Positions 39,364 to 46,553 of a stretch of DNA of 64,000 bases are shown here, piece after piece (position 1 is the stretch's first letter; every line of letters begins with the position of its first letter). The notes below the pieces were generated by a model. It was not told where the DNA came from. It made no database searches and was given only the letters and a program-made list of their open reading frames with translations. Both the position numbers and the translations under genes were made by a program. Source of the stretch: Sphaerotilus microaerophilus (GTDB taxonomy: Bacteria; Pseudomonadota; Gammaproteobacteria; Burkholderiales; Burkholderiaceae_C); NCBI RefSeq assembly GCF_023734135.1, contig NZ_AP025730.1, positions 5,332,001 through 5,396,000 on the forward strand. The letters run 5' to 3'.

Positions 39364-41366
39364 TGGAAGAATGGGTCGGCCAGCAATGGCATCGCTTCAT
39401 CACCCGCGCCGCGGACCGCAACCATGCCCCCGCCGCAGTGGCCCTGCCCGACATGGAGCGCGCCATCGGCATGCTCTTCCGTGCCGGCGGCGGAGCGAGC
39501 GCGGTGCGGGTGTCCACCGCCGCTGCCCAGCGCATCGGCGGCGCGCGCGGCCTGCTGCAGCGCATCGCCGGCAGCGGCACCCACGCCGAGCTGCCCCGGC
39601 TGGAGCCCGAGACCCTGGCGCTGCCGGCGCGCATCGCCGTCTTCCCCGACCCCGAACTCAACCGTGCGCTCTACCTCTGGCTGGCCGCGCTGGCCGCCAG
39701 CGGGTCTGACGGCCCTGCGTTCGACGGTGACGACGACGGATTCGACGCCACCGCCACCGGCTGGATCGGCCTCAACCTGCGCGCCACCCGCCGCGCGCTG
39801 CAGCGCTTCCCAGGCCTGCGCGGCCGCCACGCCCGCCTCGTCGAGGCCCAGCTCGCGCTGCGCCCCGAGCTGCAGCGCCTGCGCGGCGCAGCGGTGGACG
39901 CCGAGCGCGCCGTCCAGGCTGCCCTGCGCCAGGATCCGCTGGCACCCCAGCTGCCGCTTGACGCGACCGCTGCCCGGCTGCAGCCCGGCGACGTCGCCCC
40001 CGTGTGGCTCTGGCTCGAATCGGCCCCGGCGCCCGCACCAGCCGCCAACGCCCGCCAGGCCGGAGAGCCCGGTGAGGGGGGCGAGGACGCTGCCGGCCAG
40101 CAGGCTGCCACCCAGTCCGATCGCAAGCGCCGCCACGCCGAAGAGGTGAAGGACGAGCGCAACAACGCGCCGCTGATGATGTTCTTCCGCGCCGAGTCGA
40201 TCCTCAGCTGGGGCGACTTCGTCAAGGTCAACCGCGCCAGCGACGAGGACGAGAACCCCGACGCCCTGGCCGCCGCCGACGACATGGAGGCCATCGCGGT
40301 GGCACCTGACGGCGAGCGGGCCGCCTCGCGCGTCAAGTTCGACCTCGACCTGCCCAGCGCCGCCGCCGACGACAGCCCGCTCGGCCCCGGCATCCGCCTG
40401 CCCGAGTGGGACTGGAAGCGCGGCGTGCTCCAGCCCGAGCACTGCAGCGTGCAGTGCCTGATCGCCCACCCCGGCGAGCCCTTCACGCCCACCCCCGCGC
40501 TGCGCGCCACCGCCCGGCGCGTGCGCCGCCGCCTGGAGGTGCTGCGTGCCGCGCCGCGCCCGGCGCGCGCCCAGCCCGACGGCGAGGAGATCGACCTGGA
40601 CGCCTGGGTGCGCCACCAGGTCGAAGGCGGCAGCGGCGCCCCGCGCAGCGCCGCCCCGTCCGTCTACACCCGCCGCGTGCGCAGCGAGCGCAGCCTCGCC
40701 ACGCTGCTGCTGGCCGACCTGTCGCTGTCCACCGACGCCTACGTCTGGAACGGCGGCGGCCACGCGCCGCGCAGCTCGGCCTCCAGCAAGCTCTGGAAGA
40801 TCGGCAGCCGCGTCGATGCCGTGGCCGAGGCCGCCAGCGCCGCCCCAGAGCAGCGCGTGATCGACATCATCCGCGAGGCGCTGTACGTCTTCGGCGAGGC
40901 CCTGCACGCCGGCGGCGACCCCTTCGAGATGCTCGGCTTCAGCTCGGTGCGGCGGCAGAACGTGCGCATCCAGCACCTCAAGGGCTTCGACGACGCCTGG
41001 AACGAGCCGGCGCGCGCGCGCGTCGGCGCCATCAAGCCGGGCTACTACACCCGCATGGGCGCGGCGCTGCGCTACGCCACCCTGCGCCTGGCCGAGCGGC
41101 CCGAGCGCCAGCGCCTGCTGCTTATCCTCACCGACGGCAAGCCCAACGACCTGGACGTCTACGAAGGCCGCTACGGCCTGGAGGACACCCGCCACGCCGT
41201 GCAGTCCGCTCGCGAAGCCGGGCTGACGCCCTTCTGCGTCACCATCGACGAAGCCGCCAACGACTACCTGCCCATGCTCTTCGGCCAGCAGGGCTACGCC
41301 CTGGTGCACCGCCCGCAGGACCTGGTGCACCGGCTGGCGCAGGTGTACGCGGGGCTGACACGGTAG
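39363..41366 (+). CDS. norD: NorD, VWA-domain activator of nitric oxide reductase
   Basis: The 667-residue protein has an N-terminal helical region, an acidic and variable middle part, and a C-terminal von Willebrand A domain with a MIDAS motif D452-L-S-L-S (ADLSLSTDAYVW) and the later LLILTDGKPNDLDVYEGRY. NorD and the ATPase NorQ form a chaperone pair for cNOR. The start shares one base with the upstream stop (TGATG). It converges with the MFS gene at 41392, with only 25 bases between. Confidence 0.93.
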   Translation: MEEWVGQQWHRFITRAADRNHAPAAVALPDMERAIGMLFRAGGGASAVRVSTAAAQRIGGARGLLQRIAGSGTHAELPRLEPETLALPARIAVFPDPELNRALYLWLAALAASGSDGPAFDGDDDGFDATATGWIGLNLRATRRALQRFPGLRGRHARLVEAQLALRPELQRLRGAAVDAERAVQAALRQDPLAPQLPLDATAARLQPGDVAPVWLWLESAPAPAPAANARQAGEPGEGGEDAAGQQAATQSDRKRRHAEEVKDERNNAPLMMFFRAESILSWGDFVKVNRASDEDENPDALAAADDMEAIAVAPDGERAASRVKFDLDLPSAAADDSPLGPGIRLPEWDWKRGVLQPEHCSVQCLIAHPGEPFTPTPALRATARRVRRRLEVLRAAPRPARAQPDGEEIDLDAWVRHQVEGGSGAPRSAAPSVYTRRVRSERSLATLLLADLSLSTDAYVWNGGGHAPRSSASSKLWKIGSRVDAVAEAASAAPEQRVIDIIREALYVFGEALHAGGDPFEMLGFSSVRRQNVRIQHLKGFDDAWNEPARARVGAIKPGYYTRMGAALRYATLRLAERPERQRLLLILTDGKPNDLDVYEGRYGLEDTRHAVQSAREAGLTPFCVTIDEAANDYLPMLFGQQGYALVHRPQDLVHRLAQVYAGLTR

Positions 41367-41391
41367 GCCTACCCACGGCCCGGGCCAGCGT

Positions 41392-42639
41392 TCAGCGCGG
41401 TGTCACGGGATCGATCGCCCGCAGCGCAACGGCGATCCACCCCGCCAGCCCCAGCCCCAGCAGCGACGCGGTCCCCGTCACCCCCCAGGTCCACTGCCAG
41501 CCCCCAACGGCCGCGGCCACCGCCGCGACCAGCGGCGGGCCGGCGAACTGGCCCAGGGACGACCACTGCTGCACCCAGCCGACCGTGGTCGACACAGTCT
41601 GCTCGCTCGGTGACAGGCGCACCGCCAGCGAGAACAGCGCCCCCGGGATCAGCCCGCCCACCGACGAAAAGACCAGCACCGCGGCATAGCGCAGCACCGG
41701 GCGCCAGGCGCCCTCGCCCGCCGGCAGCGCAAAGGCGATGAACGCGCCCAGCGCCATCGCCACATAGCCGATCACCAGCAGGCGCGGCGCACGCCAGCCC
41801 CGCCACAGCAGCCGGCCGGCGCCGACGTTGCCGAGGATGTTGGCCGCCGAGGCCAGCGCGGTGAGTGACCCGGCCACCGGACCGGCCAGCCCCGCCTGGG
41901 CGTAGATCGACGGCAGGAAGCCGATCACCGCCAGCCACTGGCTGGAGTAGGCGGCAAAGGCGAGCGCCACCAGCCAGGGCCCGCGCGAGCCGAGCGTCAG
42001 GCGCAGCCGCTGCGCCCAGCCGTTTGGCGCCGCAGCAGGGGCCGCAGCCGCCGGAGACGGGCGCACCGTCCGCGGCGGATCGGCCGGCACCGCACGCACC
42101 AGCCACAGCGCCATCACCGCACTCCAGGCCGCCAGCAGCCACCACCACAGCGGCCAGCTGCCGGCGCCCATCACCCAGGGCCCGGCGAGCAGCGCCAGCG
42201 CGGTGCCGGTGGGCATGTAGGCGCCCCACAGGCCGAGCCGGCGGCTCAGGCGCTCGCCGGGCACCAGGCGGCGGATCAGGCTGGGCGCAGGCAGGGAGGC
42301 GAGCAGGAAGCCGCAGCCTTCCGCCGCGCGCAGCAGCAGCAACTGCGTCGGCGTGTCGGCAAAGCCCCCCAGCGCACTGGCCACGGCCAGGATCACCAGA
42401 CCGGCGAGCATGCTGCGCCGCAGGCCCAGGCCATCGGCCGTCAGCCCCACCACCAGGCCCAGCGCCATGCCGGCCACCTGCACCAGCGAGAGCAGGAAGC
42501 CCGCCTGCAGCAGCGTGACGCCCAGCGTCTCGCGCAGCAGCGGCAGCGCCGGCGGCAGCTTGCCCACGTGCAGCGCGGCGGTGACGCCGGCCAGGATCAC
42601 GACCAGTTCCGGCGAGAGCAAAGGGGTATGGCGGGGCAT
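41392..42639 (-). CDS. MFS transporter (CynX/NimT-like)
   Basis: The 415-residue protein has twelve predicted helices. It has the MFS loop 2-3 signature region GLTADGLGLRRSMLAGL and a second-half VGAGRLLWRGWRAPRL. It resembles the CynX/NimT group but the substrate is not clear; nitrate/nitrite carriers of the NarK type have different motifs and are excluded. The perfect FNR box in the 182-base gap to the glutamate-cysteine ligase gene is about equally far from both starts. Confidence 0.8.
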   Translation of the reverse strand: MPRHTPLLSPELVVILAGVTAALHVGKLPPALPLLRETLGVTLLQAGFLLSLVQVAGMALGLVVGLTADGLGLRRSMLAGLVILAVASALGGFADTPTQLLLLRAAEGCGFLLASLPAPSLIRRLVPGERLSRRLGLWGAYMPTGTALALLAGPWVMGAGSWPLWWWLLAAWSAVMALWLVRAVPADPPRTVRPSPAAAAPAAAPNGWAQRLRLTLGSRGPWLVALAFAAYSSQWLAVIGFLPSIYAQAGLAGPVAGSLTALASAANILGNVGAGRLLWRGWRAPRLLVIGYVAMALGAFIAFALPAGEGAWRPVLRYAAVLVFSSVGGLIPGALFSLAVRLSPSEQTVSTTVGWVQQWSSLGQFAGPPLVAAVAAAVGGWQWTWGVTGTASLLGLGLAGWIAVALRAIDPVTPR

Positions 42640-42722
42640 CAGGCGGCAGACTTCAGACTTCAGCGGGGAGCGTGCGGTCAACGACCGGCAGGTGCGGAAC
42701 CGAGCTTAGCCGGCCAGGGGGC

Positions 42723-42736
42723 TTGATGACCATCAA
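42723..42736. promoter_or_regulatory. FNR/Anr box between MFS and glutamate-cysteine ligase genes
   Basis: TTGAT-GACC-ATCAA matches the FNR consensus at all ten defined bases. The centre is about 90 bases from each of the two divergent ATGs (42639 and 42822), so it may serve either or both. No good -10 is visible at the exact class II distance on either side. Confidence 0.8.
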
Positions 42737-42821
42737 GCGGCGCGCGGGCTCGCCTGCGCCATCGGCCAGCGCTGGGCGGACGATAGGCGCAGCCGCCAGA
42801 CCCGAACGAGGAGCCACCGCC

Positions 42822-44318
42822 ATGGGCCAGGAGATCAGCGCCAGCGAGTTCAGCGCCGACGATGTCGCCCGCTTCGAGCAGGCCCTGCGCGCCGAGACGG
42901 CGCTGGCGCGCGAGCTGTTCGCCCGGCATGGCTATGCGCCGCGCACGCGCATGGCGGGCTTCGAGCTGGAGGCTTGGCTGCTGGACCACAACGGCTTCCC
43001 CAAGCCCTGCAATCAGAGCTTCCTGGCGCGCATGGCTGACCCGCTGGTGGTGCCAGAGTTGTCGCGCTTCAACATCGAGCTCAACGGCACGCCGCGGCCG
43101 CTGCAGGGCGCGGCGCTGTCGCTGCTGGAAACCGAGCTGGCCAACACCTGGGCACGCTGCCTGGCCAACGCCCAGGCGGACGAGGCCACGGTGGTGGCCA
43201 TCGGCACGCTGCCGACGCTGCGCGAGGCGGACCTCGACCTGGCCAGCATGACGCCCGCACGGCGCTACCTGGCGCTCAACCAGCAGGTGCTGGCCGCACG
43301 CGGCGGCCGGCCGCTGCGCCTGCGCATCGCGCCGGGGCAGGCCACCGACGATGCCGCCCGGGGTGCGCTGGACACCAGTCACGCAGACGTCATGCTGGAG
43401 GCCGCCACCACCTCCTTCCAGGTCCACCTGCAGGTGCCGGCCGCCCAGGTGGCACGGCACCTCAACGCCTCGATGATCCTCAGCGCGCCGCTGGTGGCGC
43501 TGGCGGCCAATGCGCCCTTCCTGTTCGGCCGCGCGCTCTGGCACGAGACGCGCATCCCGCTGTTCGAGCAGGCGGTGGATTGCGGCGAGGGCAGCGACGA
43601 CAGTGACGGCGCCGGCCTGCCGCACGACCTGGGCCGGACCGACCTGGCGCACCTCGGGCGGCGGCGCGTCAGCTTCGGCAGCGGCTACGTCGGCACCGAC
43701 CCGACCGAGCTGTTTGCCGACAACCTGGCGCGCTACCCGGTGCTGCTGCCGCTGGTGAGCGAGGAGCCGCCGCAGCGCTTTGCCCACCTGCGGCTGCACA
43801 ACGGCACGCTGTGGCGCTGGAACCGGCTGCTGATCGGCTTCGAGCCCGACGGCCGGCCGCACCTGCGCATCGAGCAGCGCGTGATGCCCGCTGGCCCGAG
43901 CGTGGCCGACATGATCGCCAACGCGGCCTTCTACTACGGCTGCGCCCACATGCTCGCCACTGCGGCGCAGCCACCCGAGGCGCAGTTGCCCTTCGACGCC
44001 GCGCGGCGCAACTTCTACCTCGCCGCCCGCGACGGCCTGGGCGCGACGATCCGCTGGCTCGATGGCCGCGACCACCCGGTCACCGAGGTACTGGCCGAGC
44101 TGCTGGCGCAGGCGCGCGAGGGCCTGGCCCGGCTGGACATCGACACCGCCGACCGCGAACGCAGCCTGGACCTGCTCGCCGCGCGCCTGCGCACCCGCCG
44201 CAACGGTGCGGCCTGGCAGCTGGCCCACCACGCCCGCCACCACGACTTCTTCCACCTCACCGCCGACTACCTGGCGCACCAGCGCAGCGGCCGGCCGGTG
44301 CACGAGTGGCCCCTGTAG
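42822..44318 (+). CDS. Glutamate-cysteine ligase family protein (GCS2 type)
   Basis: The 498-residue protein has GFELEAWLLDHNGFPKP, SRFNIELNGTPRPL, and TSFQVHLQVPAAQVARHLNA, all of which fit the GCS2 fold of ATP-dependent glutamate-cysteine (or similar amine) ligases. An ACGAGGAG site precedes ATG 42822. No glutathione synthetase follows; an M14 deacylase does. A role in glutathione supply under NO stress is possible given the FNR box, but a different gamma-glutamyl product cannot be excluded. Confidence 0.8.
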   Translation: MGQEISASEFSADDVARFEQALRAETALARELFARHGYAPRTRMAGFELEAWLLDHNGFPKPCNQSFLARMADPLVVPELSRFNIELNGTPRPLQGAALSLLETELANTWARCLANAQADEATVVAIGTLPTLREADLDLASMTPARRYLALNQQVLAARGGRPLRLRIAPGQATDDAARGALDTSHADVMLEAATTSFQVHLQVPAAQVARHLNASMILSAPLVALAANAPFLFGRALWHETRIPLFEQAVDCGEGSDDSDGAGLPHDLGRTDLAHLGRRRVSFGSGYVGTDPTELFADNLARYPVLLPLVSEEPPQRFAHLRLHNGTLWRWNRLLIGFEPDGRPHLRIEQRVMPAGPSVADMIANAAFYYGCAHMLATAAQPPEAQLPFDAARRNFYLAARDGLGATIRWLDGRDHPVTEVLAELLAQAREGLARLDIDTADRERSLDLLAARLRTRRNGAAWQLAHHARHHDFFHLTADYLAHQRSGRPVHEWPL

Positions 44319-44329
44319 AAAATCGCCTG

Positions 44330-45472
44330 ATGCCTGTGATCGCCGACCTCGCTGCTGCTGCACCCCTCACTCCGCCCCCGCCCCTCACCCGCCTCGACCT
44401 GACCCGCCTGGCGGATCTGCCGCCCGGGCTGCTCGACACCCGGGCGAGCGACCTGCATCGCCTGTTTCCCGGCCCGCTGCTGCTGCACCTGCCCGGCCAG
44501 CGCCGGCCGGAGCTGTTCGTCTCGGTGCTGCTGCATGGCAACGAGGACGTGGGCTGGGTGGCCCTGCAGCAGGTGCTGCGCCACGCGCTCGCCCACGGCC
44601 GGCAGGAGCTGCCGCGTGCGATGACGGTGCTGGTGGGCAACGTGAGCGCCGCCCGCCACGGCCTGCGCCGCCTGGACGGCCAGCCCGACTACAACCGCGT
44701 CTGGCCCGGCGGCGAGAGCGCTCTCGGCACACCCGAGCAGGCGCTGATGGCCGAGGTGCACGCCCGGATGCGCGAGCGGGCCGCGGCCGACGGGGGCGCG
44801 CTCTTCGCCGCCATCGACCTCCACAACAACACCGGGCTGAACCCGCACTACGGCATCGTCAACCACCTGGACGCGGCCAGCCTGCACCTGGCGCGCATGT
44901 TCGCGCGCACCGTGGTGCTGTTCCGCGGCGTGCCGGGCACGCAGACGGCGGCCTTTGCGCCGCTGTGCCCGGCCGTGGCCGTCGAGTGCGGCAAGCCCGG
45001 CGTGCCGGCCAACGAGGCAGCCGCGGCGCGCTTCCTCGACGCCTGCCTGCACCTGGCCGAGTTCCCCGCCCACCCGCTGCGCGAGAGCGACATCGACCTA
45101 TACCACACCGTCGCGCTGGTGAAGGTGCGCGAGGACGTGCGCTTCGCCTTCGTCGGCGAAGACGACGACCCTGCCTCCGCTGCCGCCGACCTGCTGCTCG
45201 ACGCCCGCCTGGACCACCTCAACTTCAGGGAGCTGGAAGCCGGTGCCGCGTTCGGCCACACCCGCCACCCGATGCCGCTGGACGTGCGCGACGAGGCCGG
45301 CACCGACGTGGCCGCCGCCTGCTTCCGCACCGAGCAAGGGCGCCTGCGCCTGGCGCTGCCCCTGATGCCCGCGATGCTGACCCTGGACGAGCGCGTGGTG
45401 CGGCAGGACTGCCTGTGCTACCTGATGGAGCGCGTACCGTTCGAGCGGGTGCAGGCGGCCGGCGCCGCCTGA
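44330..45472 (+). CDS. M14 family zinc deacylase (succinylglutamate desuccinylase/aspartoacylase-like)
   Basis: The 380-residue protein has the zinc ligands H69-x2-E72 in LLHGNEDVGW and His165 in AIDLHNNTGLNPHYG, plus AVAVECGKPG with the catalytic Glu. This is the AstE/AspA branch that removes acyl groups from amino acids. It starts 11 bases after the glutamate-cysteine ligase stop, so the pair is an operon; a linked substrate, e.g. an acylated or gamma-glutamyl compound, is plausible but unproven. Confidence 0.83.
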   Translation: MPVIADLAAAAPLTPPPPLTRLDLTRLADLPPGLLDTRASDLHRLFPGPLLLHLPGQRRPELFVSVLLHGNEDVGWVALQQVLRHALAHGRQELPRAMTVLVGNVSAARHGLRRLDGQPDYNRVWPGGESALGTPEQALMAEVHARMRERAAADGGALFAAIDLHNNTGLNPHYGIVNHLDAASLHLARMFARTVVLFRGVPGTQTAAFAPLCPAVAVECGKPGVPANEAAAARFLDACLHLAEFPAHPLRESDIDLYHTVALVKVREDVRFAFVGEDDDPASAAADLLLDARLDHLNFRELEAGAAFGHTRHPMPLDVRDEAGTDVAAACFRTEQGRLRLALPLMPAMLTLDERVVRQDCLCYLMERVPFERVQAAGAA

Positions 45473-45494
45473 GCACCTCGGTCGACCCGGCCGA

Positions 45495-46406
45495 TCAGCC
45501 GGCCAGGCGCTGCCCCCGTGTGCCGGCAAACGACTGGCGCGCACTGCCGCCGCGCTGCGCGGGGTAGGCGATGGCCTGCAGCGCCGGCAGGTCCAGCAGC
45601 GTCAGCTCGTAGCCCTGCACCTTGACGATGCCGGCATCGGCCAGGCGGCGCAGCGCCCGCGAAAAGGTCTCCGAGGTGGTGCCCAGCTGCGCGGCAATCG
45701 CCTGCTTCAGTTCGGTGAGCACCAGCTTGGGTGCGGCCATGCCGCCCAGGCCGCCCAACCCACCCAGCCCGTCGAGCGCCCCTTCGACGCGGCGCAGCAG
45801 CCAGCGCGCCAGCCGGGCCGGCACGTCGGCGGTGACCACGTCGTGCAGGGTGTCGCTGAGCGTGCGCACGCGGCTGGCCAGCTGCTGGCTCACCGCGCGC
45901 ATCAGCTCGGGGTCCTGCGCGGCGGCGTCGAAGAGGGTGCGCAGCGGGATGGCCAGCAGCTCCACCGGGGTGCGGCACTGCGCGGCGTCCACCCAGGCGG
46001 GCGACTCCGACAGCGCACCGGCCACGTCGAGCCACTCGCCCGGGCCGATCATGTGCTTCTCCACGAAGCCGCCCTGCTCGGCCAGCCAGCCCAGCGACAT
46101 GCGCCCGCGCCGCAGCAGCCACCAGGCCGGCACCGGGTGCACCGGGCCGCCCGGCAGGTCGAGGTTGCCGATGCCGTGGCGCACCACGAGGCTGTGGGTG
46201 CGCAGCCGCTCCAGCGTGGCCTCGCTCGGCCGGGCCGGGGCGAAAGCACGCCGCAGCAGCGCGATGTCCGGGTGGGCTCGCACCGGCAGCCCGGCGAGGT
46301 CGGGCACCGCCCAGGCCTCGCGACCGGGCGACGGCAGCGGGCCATCGGCCAGCAGCGGCCGGGCAGGAGCGTCTTGACGGGTCCAGGTGAGGGGCGAGGT
46401 CTGCAT
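45495..46406 (-). CDS. Crp/Fnr family regulator, Dnr/Nnr-like (NO-responsive candidate)
   Basis: The 303-residue protein has a cNMP-type sensor (about 40-165: WWLLRRGRMSLGWLAEQ, IGPGEWLDVAGAL), a dimer helix and an HTH with TSETFSRALRRL, which keeps the Glu, Ser and Arg that read TTGA half-sites. It lacks the N-terminal Cys cluster of FNR, so it is Dnr-like. A Gly-Leu-Gly repeat (GLGGLGGLGG) is inserted in the hinge before the HTH, absent from its paralog. ATG 46406 with AAAGGA upstream is preferred over ATG 46415. A sigma-54 promoter and three NorR-type sites lie upstream. A close paralog is at 53821. Confidence 0.88.
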   Translation of the reverse strand: MQTSPLTWTRQDAPARPLLADGPLPSPGREAWAVPDLAGLPVRAHPDIALLRRAFAPARPSEATLERLRTHSLVVRHGIGNLDLPGGPVHPVPAWWLLRRGRMSLGWLAEQGGFVEKHMIGPGEWLDVAGALSESPAWVDAAQCRTPVELLAIPLRTLFDAAAQDPELMRAVSQQLASRVRTLSDTLHDVVTADVPARLARWLLRRVEGALDGLGGLGGLGGMAAPKLVLTELKQAIAAQLGTTSETFSRALRRLADAGIVKVQGYELTLLDLPALQAIAYPAQRGGSARQSFAGTRGQRLAG

Positions 46407-46440
46407 GGGAAACATCCTTTGCGTCGATGCACCCTTACAG

Positions 46441-46456
46441 GGCAAGACCCGGGCCA
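46441..46456 (-). promoter_or_regulatory. Sigma-54 (-24/-12) promoter of the dnr-like gene
   Basis: On the minus strand the sequence reads TGGCCCG-GGTC-TTGC, against the consensus TGGCACG-N4-TTGC, with GG and GC at the required 10-base spacing and one mismatch. It predicts a start near 46430 and a leader of about 24 bases before ATG 46406 with AAAGGA in it. The enhancer-like NorR sites lie 66 to 123 bases upstream of that start, a normal distance for a sigma-54 activator. Confidence 0.8.
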
Positions 46457-46495
46457 GGCATCTTCCACGTGAGATCAACGAGTTAGCTCGGCATG

Positions 46496-46553
46496 GGTCT
46501 TTTTTACCATCATCCGAAGAAGGTATAATTCACCACAGAGGGTGATTTAGACC
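46496..46553. promoter_or_regulatory. Three NorR-type binding sites (GGT-N7-ACC)
   Basis: GGT-CTTTTTT-ACC (46496-46508), GGT-ATAATTC-ACC (46522-46534) and GGT-GATTTAG-ACC (46541-46553) all match the GGT-N7-ACC core reported for NorR of Ralstonia eutropha, where three copies precede norAB. The second and third also form an imperfect 13-bp inverted repeat (11 of 13 pairs) with a 6-base spacer. The second overlaps the norR -10 and the third ends at the norR ATG. Confidence 0.8.
46524..46529 (+). promoter_or_regulatory. Candidate -10 element of norR
   Basis: TATAAT at 46524-46529, 24 bases before ATG 46554, is a perfect -10 hexamer; the -35 at the expected distance is only a T-run. It lies inside the second NorR site, so NorR bound there should block its own transcription. 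Confidence 0.6.

Noticed and set aside
41364..41375. GTAGGCCTAC palindrome between norD and the MFS gene as a terminator
   Set aside because: Ten bases without loop or T run; likely chance in a 25-base convergent gap.
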